The notes under the pieces were generated by a model. The model was not told the origin of the DNA. It searched no databases and worked only from the letters and a program-made list of their open reading frames with translations. From Chionis minor (lineage: Eukaryota > Chordata > Aves > Charadriiformes > Chionididae): a stretch of 64,000 bases of DNA. Shown piece by piece: positions 24,831 through 38,425 of this stretch (positions are counted from its first letter, which is position 1; every line of letters begins with the position of its first letter). The DNA lies in assembly GCA_013398295.1 (NCBI GenBank), contig VZSF01003496.1, positions 242,674 through 306,673 on the forward strand. The letters run 5' to 3'. A program made the position numbers and the translations under genes.

Positions 24831-27146
24831 TCAAAGACAAGAGTGCAGAGCCCACAATGAAAAGACCCGTTTAATTAAACTGGGACACACTACAAAGTAT
24901 AAAGCCCTGCAGGTAGGCATAATTCAAGCTGTAAAACAGTGAATTCAAATCAGAATGAGCACAATATGATCACTGGATATATACTGTATTTATCAGATAA
25001 GTGGATCAGGTAATATACTATCCAAAACAGGACCATAACACAATTTTAGGAGGTCCTTGAAGCACATTTTTGTGCTTATTGATTTTTGCTAAAGACTTTT
25101 CTAGAAATGATCATTTATGCAAGTAAGATACTACAAATGCTCAGAAAAAAGGCCGTGTAAAAAGAAACCCATAGAATTCATTGTCCATACTAAAGAGATG
25201 ACATGGAGTACAAAATTCAGCAGTTATCTTGCAGTTTATAACCACAAGTAAAGCACACATCCGTATTTGTGGCAATAAACCAAAAGGTGAAGTGCTGCCT
25301 AACTGCCTGATTCAAAAGCAATACCACAGAATAAAATCTGGGTAAGATTCTGATTACTTAAATTCAGTATCATAACTCCGAAGAGTCTTCAAGGAGGGTA
25401 ATATTTCAAACTTCAGGTCTGAGTTTTCTGAGATTACTGCTTAATTCGGCCTACTTCTTCTTTCTTTCTCAAAGGCAAGGATGAGTTAGGCTCTATTAAA
25501 AAATAATAATCAGTAATTTTTAAAAAAATGTTTAGAGCATGTAGCAGTATTTTTCAGATTCACTGGACCACGGACAATGAAACTGAAAGCTAACGTCAGG
25601 TTAGAGTAACTTTAACATTATTTTTAATGTAATAGCACAGTCAAAAGCACTTTACTACAAAAAAATTACAACTTTCATTATGTCTATAAATAGTCAACCT
25701 ACTATCACAGAGAATATTAATGACATTAGCATTAAGTCGTAATTAAACAATGAAGCAATATGCATTACAATCTGCCAGCAAAATATGCATAATCAGAAAA
25801 AGGTTGGTTTTTTTTAAAAAGTGTAATTTTATGTGATCTTTATTAAGCAATAAACAAAAGACTTTGTGTTGATGGGTGAAACCTTACTTGTGAAACACAG
25901 AAAATGTCAAGAGATAGAAAAAAAGGACTTGGCTAACAAAGCACCTGCTATCCAATCGCATTATAATAGCTATATTTGATTTTTTCTCAGAAAATCATGT
26001 GCACCTCTACTGAAGTATTACTGCTATCCACTTTTACAGTTATCATTAACACTGTTCATTTTCCTTCTCAAATACATATATTACTTTTATATTTTACTGA
26101 CCTCTCAGAAGGCTTCAGAAAATATGTCACCATTTTACATCTTTTTACTACGACATTAACGGGAGATGACTCAGCCAAGTTCATTGAAGAAACCAGTGCC
26201 ACAGCCAAAAAAACATATGCATTTCTTTCGAATCCCAAGTTAATACATTATCCACTGCTTGTTGTTACTCTTCATTTGAGCGCTGCTTCATCCTCCCTTT
26301 ATTACACTTGTACACATGTATACATTTTCAGACATCACTTCAGAGATGAGACTGAAATAGGCCATCTGAAGAGACTTGATGCAAATCAATTTTTTAAACG
26401 TATACTCTATGCAGTGTGTATTTCAAGTGATATCTTAGCAGAGATGAGTATGTCCTTAAAATGTAACTGAGAGGGCTATTAGCTTTTACCATGCTCACAT
26501 CTGGAAAGTAATCTAAGGTTTTCTGGTTTAAAATTTTTACGGAAGGAAAATGCAAGCATCACATGCAAGTGTCACCAAAGTTAGTTATTTTATGATTGCT
26601 GCCTTAATAGTAGCTGGCAGTTTTGTTGTTTTTCATAAAAGCATTTTATTTTTTTGTCTTAAAAATGTATGCTGTAGCAATGAATACACCAATTTTTAAG
26701 TTTTACATATTATTTCAGCATCCAAATATGAAGCAGGAAAACACCGTATGACTTAAATAATAAGGTGCCTGAAAAATCATACAGTGGATTCTCTCTGAAT
26801 AATCTGTAGTCTAAAAATTATTCACTGAAGGTACTTAGCTAGGGCTTACGCAAATTTTTGAACAGGAAAAAAAGCTGAATTCACTGGGTAATTTATTCAC
26901 AACAAAGGACTCAACCATGACTTGCAGTGACTTTCACACTACTGAAAAGTTCCCAGAGCAGAGAAATATTTCGTTACGTTGGTCTGATAGCTGGCCTCTT
27001 ATCATGATTAAATGGTTTTCCCTTGGGTGAGCTCCAGAAACATGCTTGGGTTTCAAACAAGACAGATTCAGAACACCGTGTTGACCATTACAAAGTTTCT
27101 CATGGACTCAGTCTAAAGCATAGCACAGCAGTGTTTGGATTTGTGA

Positions 27147-27167
27147 TTTTTTTTTTTTTTTTTTTTT
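27147..27167 (+). repeat. Poly(T) run, 21 bases
   Basis: This is the longest homopolymer in the window. It could mark the A-tail of a minus-strand retrocopy, but no AATAAA or coding remnant lies beside it. Confidence 0.95.
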
Positions 27168-30077
27168 GAGAAAAGACTCTTGTATCCTTTTCTAGGCTCA
27201 AGTTTCTATTATGATGTCAGCCAGTAATTAAAACACCCTTATTCCTCAGACTGGATATTCAACTCAGGTACAGAATACCAGATTACTAACAAACCAGATT
27301 ACAAACAAAATAACACTGGTTTTATGGCTTGTGAACTACACCTTGTTGTATCAATGAACTGCAGTCTAGCACAATGTCATCCGGACCCAACAGCTTCAGG
27401 ATGGAGACAACAATCACTTCCAACAAAGAAGCATTTCTTAGTCCAGCTCCATGCTTAGAGCAAGACAAAAGGAATGAGATCAAGCTACCAATGCTCAACT
27501 AGAGAATAAGCTCCCTGAAGCTAGAGCAGCAAAAAAAGCAGCTATAAAAGCTGAAGATGCATTTGTTAGCCACCAGTGGTGACTGCTGTCAAGCAGTAAC
27601 ACCTCAGAAGAGAAGCCTCCTCTGTCTGAGAGGACAGACGTGGTGTCCATAGCCTTTGGCATGCCCCACTTACTTAAGTCTTAACCATACAGAATGCAGG
27701 AACAGCATTAAAGCCTTCTCAGAGACCCAAATACATTATGAATGACAGAGTGGCACTTCAGAAGGAAGTACAAGATCCTGAAAATCTTTATCTAAAAATG
27801 TGTATGTTCTGAAATGTCCTAAAAATCAGCATTATCTGTATTAACAGTGCAATGTCCTTACACCATGCCCCGTACAGTAATCAAAAGATTTGACTGTCAC
27901 TAAGTATTTTAGTTTTACTTGATGCTTAAATCTTTTTGAGCAAGAAAAATTTTCCTAAGTAATAGGAAAAACTAAAGTACAGTGAAGACATATACTACTG
28001 AATTCAGTATACTGGCCAGTTACAGAATTTGCAACACTCTCAAAGAAGCTCTTCCCCAAGATGGAGAAGACACCTGCATAAAGCTGCCACTTGAGCATTA
28101 TATACACTGGGAGTCAACCATTGTCTATGCAACCATTGTTTACTCAAATACATCTGGGGCTTAATATACACTCAGGTTGATACCTTCCATCTTTTTCGTC
28201 AAAGTATGCAAGTAGTGTAAAATATATTGTCTGTTAGAATTGTGACAGGGAGAGTATTTTCTATTAAAGTCTCCTCTGATCAGAACTCCCATGCAGTCAA
28301 CAACTGCATCTTCCTGAGACTTCACTGTCAACTTTCTAAATCTCAGATGTCACTGAGATTTACAACATTCCTGCCTGGCTCCCCATCCAGATTTTGAAGA
28401 ACCAGTCACTCTCATAAACAGGAACTGGCAGCCTGTAAATAAACATAATGGTGGAATTGCTAATAACCTCTATTTCCACCAAAAGTAATTTTTTTGCTAG
28501 ATATGAGGCTGACAACATGAATTCCAAATGGCTGACCATTTCCTGTCTACAGTTGGAAGTATCCTGCTACAGTAATTTTTTATCACATTAAAAAAGTTGT
28601 TCTTGAAATCATATACATCTAAGTTAAGATTTCCCTCTGATTATTGAAGCAATCTTACTGTTAAATTGGGTTGCAATAAATGAACGTTTTATATCGGTGT
28701 CTCAAACTTTCAGTGTCACAACTACTGCATCTTACTAAAGATACCTTGCATTGCTATTTACCCAAGGAATGCAAGCAACTACCCTGCCACTGCAACTCTC
28801 CCACATATTTTTGACAGTTTTGGTATAATAGTAGGCAATTCTAACTTTTGGACATTCTATAGTGGTTGATTTCTGCAAAAGTTTAAATTGTAAACTTTCA
28901 TGAGTTAATGATTTTGTCATCATATATACATACACACACAGAGCTAATTAATACTATTTGAAAAAAACCTGTTAGCAATTGTACACATACACAAATCAGT
29001 TAAGTTTCATGATGTGATCTCAGTAACTTGCTCCCTTAACTGGAAGATTGCAACTGCAATTTGATGATAAAATTTGTTACGGATATAAAATTGTCAGATA
29101 AGTAAAAATCTGAAATGTACTGCAGAGGATTATGGGAAGGATGTATGGTAGTAACTGACTGAGCAACAAAATACATAATAAAGGCTGGATAAACATATCC
29201 ACAAATAAACAAAAAATAATACTCTTATTTGTATTGCCAAGTCCTCAGTGCACATATTAGTCCATTTATATTGTTCCATTCTTGGTTATTTGTTGTTGCC
29301 TCATGTGAAAACACACATGTAATTTTTTTCCTCAGAGTCCATAAACTGTTAAAAATGATGCAGAAATCTCATATAGCAGAAGAGGAAATAAAAGTGCAAG
29401 ACTCAGTTGATCTCAGAGCATGAAGGTTATGACAAACAGCCCCCATTTTATCCTCCCATTACAATATCACTTTAGCTATTTCCATCTGTTTGTCCGTCTC
29501 TCCTTTTCACCACTGGAGGAAAGCGGGTAGGTACACGTTTTCCCACTCCCCACTCCCAACCTGGGAAAGTGTTTAGGAAATTGATTTTATTCTTTCAACG
29601 GTTTAGATTATGGATTGTATGTAACCTAGTCACACCTTAATGTGTGAAAACAGTATTTTAATACTTCTGACTTGTCCTTAATCAATATGTTACTAGCAAA
29701 TTGGTCTTGAAATTAAGCTGTGGCAACTCACATTGCTGATGTAAAAAGATCTGGAGGAGAGAGAGGAGCCTAAAATACAGTAAGAGCCAAAGCAAAAGGA
29801 GCCACGTAACCTCCTGAATACAGAAAGTGAATTTGATACTAGCTACATAAAGAGAATGTTAGAGGAACTCTGACAAGATTTGGAGGTGTATGGAAAATAT
29901 AAAATACAATATAAAAAACACCTGAAAATTCCCCAAGTCCTCTTCAGCGCATTTCAGTGAAACAGCACAAAGCAGGCGCTCCATCTCGTTTCTGCACAGT
30001 AGCCGACAGTGCCTGCATGTTTCTGAATCAGCAAGTCTAACACAAAGATATTTTTTTTCAGGGGTCAATTTTCCCAT

Positions 30078-30175
30078 TGATGCAAGGAGGATTTACACAT
30101 GCAAGTCCCATTAACATTAATAGGAGTTACCTACATAAATTCCCCGGCAATGATAGGAGAAAAGACCCCATAGTC
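30078..30175. repeat. Possible ancient amniote repeat fragment
   Basis: AGGATTTACACATGCAAGTC followed by CCATTAACATTAATAGGAGT resembles a short motif that recurs in bird and reptile genomes (compare 'cccattgacttcaatgggagt'). It lies just downstream of the CHM 3'UTR. The family is not identified. Confidence 0.35.
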
Positions 30176-31954
30176 TGCAAGGATCTAAGTTCTAATGATT
30201 ACCTGTCAAATGGTCCTAAGCATCATCATCACCAGAAAAAGCAGACGTAGCAGCTTCATGGCTGAAAATACTTCCAAAGGAACAGTAACTAATTGCAGTC
30301 ATACAGATAAGGCAATATAACAGCAGAAGGGAAAATGGCATAAACCTGTTTGAATATGAAGGGTTAATCCAATTAACCAAGTTAAAAAGAAAGTACTCAT
30401 TAAAAAAGGAATTCAAACATATCAAAGCACTCCTTAGGAAAAAAAAAAGGTGTGAATATTGTATGAGCTCCAAGGTGCTTGAAGGATAATACAGCTACTT
30501 GTTTAAAAATTCAATTAACCTTATCTTTCTTTAACTTGATTTATTAATAATCCTACAGATAAATTGCCAGTTTTTAAAAAGTCATGTTATCTTTTGAATA
30601 CATCCTGTATGACAAGCCTTAAAAACTACTTCAAATAAGCCTAACCCTCACTTTGTCTGCTTAAATCATTTCAAGCAAGAACAAAATGCAGTTCAGTGCA
30701 TGATTTCTGTAAAATACAAAGATCAACAGTCTTATCTACTGCTTTTGCAAGTGAGCTATGGGGTACTCAAGCACCATAGGAAAACATTTTATGTTTCCAT
30801 TCACCATACGAATGAGACATGAAAACAGTTTTTAAGCAATCAATGTAGTGTAAAGTCATAGCCTACAACTTTTAGATTATTCCATTTTACCTAAAATCAA
30901 ATTTGCAATATTTCCAAACTTTGCTTCACATGGACACGAAGCACTAAGATGCAACTTTATATAAACTTCCTAACTTATATAAACATACTGTCATACAGGT
31001 AAACTTCAATCTTATTACAGATGTCAACATGATGAAAGTAGACAACAGAATTATCAGTAAATCTCAGCTAACAAATGAACTGCTTTTCTTGCATAATTGA
31101 AAGAAAACACAGAAAAATGCACTTGCAAGCAAACCTTTAATTTTCATCAAACGATTTCCTTGTAAACACAGAAGGTGAAAAATTCAACTATGATCCCTAT
31201 TATTGAAAGATAAACAGGGACTAGCTCCTCCACTTAGTTCTTTTACAGATCTGTAGATGTTGAATACAATTACCATATAGTCATGCTTTCCAGTACACAT
31301 AAAAATTACAGCTAAATGAAGAGGCAGCCTGCTTATAACTATATATAAATAACTGCTCAATCACAAGCATCCAAAGATAGCCGTTGTTTAACATTGGAAA
31401 CATTTCAACCACACATTTTTCTGAGGACTTTGGGATTATGCACACAATGGTACCTATCTAAGAAACAAAGAATGTAAACACTAACAAACTGGTTTTGAAA
31501 TGCAAATTGGACAACGTATTACGATGCAAGACAAAGAAGTTAACCGTATCAATTATGCTGTAAAAAAATAAATAAACTAACCTTTGTGGCATGAAGCCGT
31601 TCAAAATGCAGGCACGTGCGCTGCGAAACTGTACAAAAGCCTGGATGTGTCAAGTTCAGGCAATATTCATTATTTAATGGCATTTTTCATTTACGTACAG
31701 TATTTAAGCACTGCTAGAACCATATCTAAGTTCACGTAGAAGTTTAAACCCCGACTCATCAAAATTCACTGATCTCTATATTTAGATATATTACTGATAT
31801 ATTTGGTGTACATTTTAAGGTAAATCTTCAAGTAAATGATAAATATTTTTCATCATCTAAATACCTAATTTCAAGCACTGTTCAGGAGCGCAAGTCTATC
31901 ATGGTCATTTACAACAGCTTTCTCATTTTGTAAATTTTCATACAAACCAGGCTT
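30176..31954. other. Intergenic DNA or distal CHM 3'UTR
   Basis: AT-rich, no coding signal. It would be 3'UTR if the distal AATAAA at 30540-30545 is used. Confidence 0.5.
30540..30545 (-). terminator. Alternative distal polyadenylation signal AATAAA
   Basis: A second minus-strand AATAAA lies about 2.5 kb after the CHM stop. Long alternative UTRs are known for mammalian CHM, so use of this signal is possible, but only the hexamer supports it. Confidence 0.2.
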
Positions 31955-33016
31955 ATAAATACTTCAATAAATTTTATTGTATAAATGTTTATGAATTATC
32001 ATTACAAAATGCATAACTTACAGCTATCACACTAATTTTAATCTTATTAGCTGGGATCAATACAAACCTTTGGAATTATCAGTCGAACCTTTTCCCCACC
32101 TCAAAAAACCTCAATAATGATTGCCTAATCTTCTCAGACACCATACTTCAAGAAGTTAACTACTGGCTTATTAAAGGCCCAAACACTGCAACAAATCCAG
32201 GGAAACTAATACAAGTACGCTCCACTTATGACTTTAAATTCTGTTGGGATACCTGTCATTAAATTTAAATTGTGCTGTTTTACTGACTACAGTAAATTAA
32301 GTCACTAGTGAAAATGTGTGATCTATTAGATCTTCTAGAAACTACTGAATGTAAAGTAGTTTCATGGGAGAAACATCTATTGGGTTATACTTGTTTCTTA
32401 ATTACGGCATTAGTTGCAAAACCATACAAGAAATTTTTCATTATACAAATTAAACATGGCATCTATTATGTATTCTAAAGGCAGTCCCGAACTGTCAATA
32501 TTATTGCCTTTAAGTTCCATTCATAAAACCACTTTGAAGGACAAATTGTGAAGCTCACCTTTAACTGTTTAATTACCACAGATCCAATAAGTTTTAGTAG
32601 AACCCTTATCTGTTGTATCAGAAGATCACCTTCTGACCGGTAAGCAAACTTGAATGTTTTTTTGATTAGTTTTGACTTGTTGCCTTTTTGAAAGACTGAG
32701 GATTCTTTCCAAGATGTAAACCAAAACGAAATTCTCTCAACAAATCATGAATCCTGTTTTAGCATTTTAAATTCAAATGCTTTGTCCTATCCCTTTTGTT
32801 GAGCTACGGACACCCCTGGATCTCATGGACCTACGACTACTTAGGAATGTCTCAGCTATCAATGAAACGTTGACAAAGAAAGATGATTCAACTAAGGAAA
32901 GTAAGGCAGTTGCAAACAATACAGCTATGGGTTTTTTAAACCTCTTTTTCTTACCCTTCCTCCCTTACATTTTAGTTTGGGTCAACCTCCTCTTCTACTA
33001 AGAGAACAGTGCTAAT
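31955..33016 (-). other. CHM: Probable CHM 3'UTR (proximal form)
   Basis: This is the sequence after the CHM stop, up to about 18 bases past the first canonical AATAAA on the minus strand. It is AT-rich, contains no further coding signal, and is continuous with exon 15. The end point is inferred. A second AATAAA at 30540-30545 would give a longer 2.5-kb UTR, and ATTAAA variants also occur (near 32036 and 32567). Confidence 0.5.
31973..31978 (-). terminator. Candidate CHM polyadenylation signal AATAAA
   Basis: On the minus strand AATAAA is followed about 20-35 bases later by a U/GU-rich stretch (TGGTTTGTATG), the usual downstream element. Cleavage would fall near 31955. This is the first canonical hexamer after the stop. 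Confidence 0.5.
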
Positions 33017-33220
33017 TCATTCTTCGTCTTCTTTCTTAACAGCAGTACTATCTCTGCTACTGCTTTCCTCACTTGAGGATTCAGGTTTTGTCTCTGGTGA
33101 ATTACTGAATCCAGTCTCTTCTGGTGCAATCTCATCTTCATCATAAATAATATCTTCTGGATTTGGTGGTGGTGGGCAGAAGTCCTCAGTAGGAAACATT
33201 TCTCGGAAAATAGTCTCAGC
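33017..33220 (-). CDS. CHM: CHM exon 15, terminal coding exon with stop codon
   Basis: The coding part is 204 nt: 67 residues and a TGA stop at 33017-33019. It opens [20 protein letters not shown] and continues [17 protein letters not shown], then a Ser/Glu-rich tail ending KKEDEE. Human has [20 protein letters not shown], so the first 25 residues fix the identity. The tail after PEDII is poorly conserved in sequence but stays acidic and Ser-rich, and is probably disordered. The acceptor is a T-rich tract ending TGAATAG. There is no CAAX prenylation motif, as expected for REP. Confidence 0.96.
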   Translation of the reverse strand, partial: AETIFREMFPTEDFCPPPPNPEDIIYDEDEIAPEETGFSNSPETKPESSSEESSSRDSTAVKKEDEE

Positions 33221-36200
33221 CTATTCAGAAAAAAAACCACACAATAAGCTTTACGTTAAAATGTAATACCTTGCAGCAATATTTTACAGTTATTTAAGTT
33301 TTAACGTCTGTTCTTTCAAATCAATAGTGATTTAATACTTTGACAGTTTGTAAACACATGGGAAATCCATTCCTCCTTGCAGTCCTCCCCCAAAAAAAAA
33401 AAAAAAGGAATCTATCCTTTTACATTGTTCTAACAGGAAAGTCAAAGCATAGGGCTTTTTAAAAAATGCTGGTCATTCTACACTGTATTGAGAACAAAGA
33501 AGCTGATTTTTTGCAAGCAAAATAATCTTTTCCACTATAAAAACATCCCTAGCTGCAGTGAAAGGCAAAGCATGGGAAAGATCTTGCCTCTTTCCAGAGA
33601 GCAGAATCCATTTCACATGACAAGCCAAGCCAGGAAATCATTAATATGTACAATCTCCATCACATCTACAGAGGACTCCTCCTTTAAAAACTACCAAAAC
33701 ACCTCCATTTCTGTTTTTTTTTCTGAACAGCTCATAAATAGCTCAACTGAGAACTATTCTCATCCAGTGGAATATTATCATTGAAAATACATGCATATTT
33801 ATATACGATACATCTGTAATTTGTTCAAAAAAGATGTCTGTAATTTGAACATATTATGTGCGTACACCTATGCACACTAATTGTGTCTTTCTGAAAAGAA
33901 CCATATAAGCAACTTTTATTTAGATAAAAAGACAGTTACTCTTAAGATATAGCTCAAGGATTTAATTTACAACACCACTGCTCCTCATGCCATCAAGGTT
34001 TAGAAATTAAGTACACACAAAAAGTTGAGTTTTTTGACCACTGCAATGAAAGATGCTAAAAAGAAACGTGTTCTTGCTAGCATCAGGGTAGCTGTTATTA
34101 CCACATACAGAATACAACTACAAAGTCTGTCAGAAAAAGAATCACAATAATAAGATCTTAGAATTCTTGAGAACCAGATGCTCAGGAATTTATTTACTGA
34201 AGCAACATGCACTTCACATTTCTATAAAGGTTTTCTTTTCCAAGTCCTTAAGCTTTTAAGGCAAACAAAGACAGCTGATGCAGATCACAGTTATGCCTTG
34301 GGTTTCTAAAAAAGCAAAAGAATATTGCTTCTCGATTTTATCCATTTAGTAAACTATGCCCTAAAGACGACCTGTGATGAGAGCTCCCACATAGACAAGA
34401 AAGCATTTAATCTTTATATTCATACTGCTACCAGACACTGCACTGAAAAAGCTGACAGTAGTTAATGCCAACTGCAAAGGCTGATTACATGATGTGGATT
34501 CCTGGACAAGAGGGAATTGTTTTCAGATTAATACATCATTGAGCATGTACCAAACAGCTTTCTGTGATAAACTTCACTGCCCACCAGCACGGGATTTGTA
34601 TCACTAGCACGTGGATGTAGGACTCCATTATTAAGTGCTTAAATGACCCTGTCTACTCTCAGTTCAATCTGATTTTTCATTCTGCTTCCTAAATTTCACT
34701 CTTCCATACCCATTTAAAACTGTTTAAAATTATTCATATATGACAAAATAGACAAAAAAATTCTGTTCTCTACTTCAAAACCGTACTTTTCTAATTTAAA
34801 AACCTTGCCTAGTAAGTCAGGAGGGCAAGAGTGTACAAATATCCTACAAAAAGTTTACAAAACTAAGTTTTTGAAGGTAAGAGAAAGACTTATTTCAAGT
34901 CTGCACTTGTTCTCGAAACTCCAGAAATATACTTGAACTATTATTGTATTTAATAAAATATTGAAGAAAAGCATCAGCTTGCACTACATATATGACAAAC
35001 TACAGCAGACAAACATTTCCTATGCAGTCTCAACAATTATTCAGTCTCCAATTAGTCAGAGACTGATCTCCAAAAATGGTCAAATAATAAGGTTGAACAT
35101 GGAAAGAAATTCTCAGTATGTTATGTAGGACATCATGACATTGATTATAATTGAGCAATTTAATGGTATAGAGTGCTTTCAGGTCTACCAATTTTTTAAG
35201 TTAACCTTATCCAGCTGAAGTCATGCAGAATAACCAATAATAATTTAACAGCTCCTTCATTATAAAACTTTGATACTTATTGTAACTAATTCAGTGAGTA
35301 AATAATCCCTTCAATATTTAGTAAAGTGTACCAGCTTTCCAGTGTGCACATTTGAATTACGCATTAAGACACAACCATGTAAAGTACTTGCAGAGATATT
35401 TAATAACTGTTACACTGCTTGACATTAAATAAAGCTATGTTTTGTTACTGTTTTCCTGTGTCCCAACTACCCACCTTAATGGGTATCCTTCCAGATAAAG
35501 AAATAAAGGTGAACAGGTTAAAGGACAAGTAATGGCATGACAATTTCAGTGCTTCCTCTTATGCACGTGAAGATGCCTCAGAAATCTGAACACACTGCTT
35601 TAGAACATGATTCATGCCAGGTTGTGGCAGCGAAAAAATAGCAAACTGGAAGCGAGATGTTTTACTTGATCCATACGTACATAATTTGAAGGAATCTTAA
35701 ATGGTACTTTACATTTGATTTAGCCTATCCTCAGGACAAGTCAATGCAGACATCAAAATTAATTCAGTATTATACTAACTATACTATAATAACTATACTA
35801 ACACTAAATTAAAATTAAACTAGAATAAAGTAAGTTGTATACTGATGGATAATCGTCTGTAAAATTTGTGGTGTCACCTTCTAAATAATGTATCATCAAT
35901 ACAATGAAACAGCATGACATAGAGAAGTTAGTAATACTAATCGTAATGAAAACATAAATAATGGGAAGTATCATTAAAACAGTAAACACAAAATTAATTA
36001 GAGAAATTAGATTCAATTTTCCAAGCTATCTCCAAGACTAATGTGCACAGTAGTTTTTCATTTGTTTTTTAAAGTGTTCAGATCCATGAGTCTGTAAATA
36101 TTTTATGTTTAGATTTCCATCCCATTGCTAGAAGATGAAAGTGATTTGGGGGTAGAAGGCACACCAACTTACATGATTTTCCCTCCACCGCTTGTCCAGA

Positions 36201-38258
36201 AGGCACCTGCATGCAGGATGGGAGGGGTGTATTCTATCTGCAAGTTCTGCTTTATCTTCAGCCTATTCTTTCACTTTGTTCTCGTATAAACGCCTCACTT
36301 TCCTTGCCCCCTCCCCCCCCTTAATGACTCTTAATTATAACCAAGTTTAAAATATTTTTTACTGTAACTAGTGACTATTTGTTTCAAAATTTAAAACATA
36401 TTAAAAAAACATGTAGCTTCTGTCTACTCTTTCTGAAAGGCAGGGGTTTAGGCTCTTGACTGTTTCTGCTCTACTTGGTTAACATCTGTGGGTCAACAGA
36501 TTTAACACAAATACAGCACCTAGAATATTTAAAAATGCAGCTTGATCTGTAATACCATTAGACATTGGTCAGAAAAAAGCTCTTAAGGTAAGGTAAGCTA
36601 AATGCTAGAAAAGGTGGCTATTAAAGATAGGCTGTTTTTCAAGTGTATTTAAACAGCTTTTAACTTGCACTGCTTTAAATAACAGTTAAAAAACCTCATT
36701 TAGAAAAGAGCTAATTTTCAATTTAAAACTGCTACCATAATAATTGTTTTGCATTCTTTCTTGTCTTTACAATTCTTTATCCTCTTGGGAGGCAAATTAT
36801 TGCCTTGTAAAGCAAAATGAAGAGTACTACTAGCCCTTAATTATACTGTTCTGACCCTGCAGTTCAGGCTATGTCAGCCTTTCCACTTTAAAAGCTTATT
36901 TTTAGGAGGTTTATGACTTAGTCATAAAACAGTCCTCCAACTGGTTAGAAGACGGCATGCACATTCTCTGAACGCAGCCATTAAAAAAAAAGCTTTAAAA
37001 ATGACTACTGCCAGTTAATACTACAAAGATATAAAAGTGGTCTCGGGTTAGCTCTGAAAGCACCCTGACTGCTGTGGTAGACTGGCCTAGGAATTTACAC
37101 CCTCCTCATCAAGGTGGACCTCTGAATGGAATAGCAAAGGAGAAGCATTCCTGTAGTTGTCTTTTGTTGAACAAGTTGTAATTCACATATTAGCCTCTTG
37201 TTGTCTTCTGCTCACTAGAAGTGGGGAAGGCACAACAAGAGGTATGATATGAAGTTCTTTGTGACTTTCTACCTACTTACCCTTGAAGATGTGGTGTCCC
37301 TGCATATTCTGCTTATTGCCGACACAGAAGGTGGTTATTTCATGACCTCTCCATCTAACTAGTTTTGTTTAGGGAGCTTTCACTCTCAGCCTCCAATTTC
37401 AAAGCGCTAGCAGTTTGTCTTAAACTGAGTACTTGTATGGTATGCCTACTGCCAGGCAAGCTGCAAGTGGTTCCCAGTTCAGGACTCTAGTTAGCAGGAA
37501 CTAGATATGTAGACACCCAAATACTGAGAACTAAAAAATCAGAACCCAGTGTGATTTGGTGCCAAATATTATCTCAAGGTCATGAATAGAATGACATTCT
37601 CCTCAATTCCTTCAGACACAATTACACCGTATTTTTTTAATACAGCGATACTAAGGCAAAGAGAAGGTAAACCAAGATGGGTAACTTAATGTACCAAATT
37701 AGCAATCATGCTGGGTTCTCCTCCCCCCTCATAGGTTTTAGGTTTGTGGTTACGTCCTACATGTATTAAACTACTTTGACGATCTTTCCAGCTTGAATTG
37801 TAGAGAGGCTTTTCCAACCATTGATTTGTACTGCTTCTCTACTACTGTACCTCCTTTTCAACCTTACAGGTGAAAGACTACATATTTTGGGGATTTATCA
37901 CCTATATTTGTGAATTATTTGACAGTTTTCCTTTACACGGTATTAGAGCAAGTAACCATTCTACCAAGATCATCACCTTCAGGTACTTCTGCCTTTTAGG
38001 TTCCCTTTACCTGTTCAGATTAACTATCTGCTACTCCTAATGTTACTGTATCAACTGACTGACTCTCAAATTTCCTCCATTCTCAATCCCACTGACAATT
38101 CACTTTGCTCATTAAGATTTTTGTATGTCTTTTTGTATCTGCATTAGTACTAATTACCTCGCATAAAGCAGAATAACCCAGAACAAAAGCAGACTGTATT
38201 GACTTCCTTAGGTCTTCAAAATTAAAGTTCTACAACCAAAAAAACTGATCTGCCCAAC
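33221..38258 (-). other. CHM: CHM intron 14
   Basis: This is a 5.0-kb intron with donor GTTGGG and acceptor TGAATAG. It is AT-rich, with a 14-base-class A-run near 33392 and a short imperfect ACTATACTA-type duplication at 35775-35801. I see no other gene or recognisable mobile element in it. Confidence 0.9.
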
Positions 38259-38425
38259 CTGTTTCACAGCACAGTCATTTCCTAAAGCAGGGTCTGGTCC
38301 AGAACAGACATAAACATTTGAGGGTAAGCCATCATACGAATTTTTGTCAATTCCTGAAGAATCTCTCATGTTAAAGTAGACTGCCCAGAGAACTCTAGGT
38401 TTTTCCAGTTCTTCATTTTCAGTCT
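38259..38425 (-). CDS. CHM: CHM exon 14 (internal coding exon)
   Basis: This 167-nt exon encodes the linker [10 protein letters not shown], then [20 protein letters not shown], then [20 protein letters not shown] and DCAVKQ. It carries the REP C-terminal signature of an [11 protein letters not shown] block and an [10 protein letters not shown] block, both near-identical in human. The acceptor is TTTTCTTTTCAG. The donor, CAG|GTTGGG, is weaker than the others because it lacks the +3 purine. The exon ends on a codon boundary. Confidence 0.95.

Larger units (their letters stand above)
22001..30077. other. Intergenic, mostly nothing recognised
   Basis: It contains the GC-richer patch at 24560-24830 and the 21-base poly(T) at 27147. 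The 164-codon frame at 25976-26470 is the longest + frame here, but its composition is that of AT-rich non-coding DNA and it has no recognisable domain. Confidence 0.65.

Noticed and set aside
25976..26470. 164-codon + strand open frame
   Set aside because: Its composition is AT-driven (Leu/Ser/Thr/Phe), with no domain, no splice context and no recognised homologue. It is probably a chance frame.
27147..27167. Poly(T) as the A-tail of a minus-strand processed pseudogene
   Set aside because: No minus-strand AATAAA lies in the expected 10-30 bases before the tail and no coding remnant follows.
1..31950. Exons of POF1B, the neighbour on this side of CHM in human
   Set aside because: No frame matched recognisable POF1B coiled-coil or C-terminal sequence. 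The gene probably lies beyond the left edge.
32998..33240. 80-codon minus-strand frame overlapping CHM exon 15
   Set aside because: It is out of frame with the CHM coding sequence, which uses the frame ending at 33017; it is a shadow frame.
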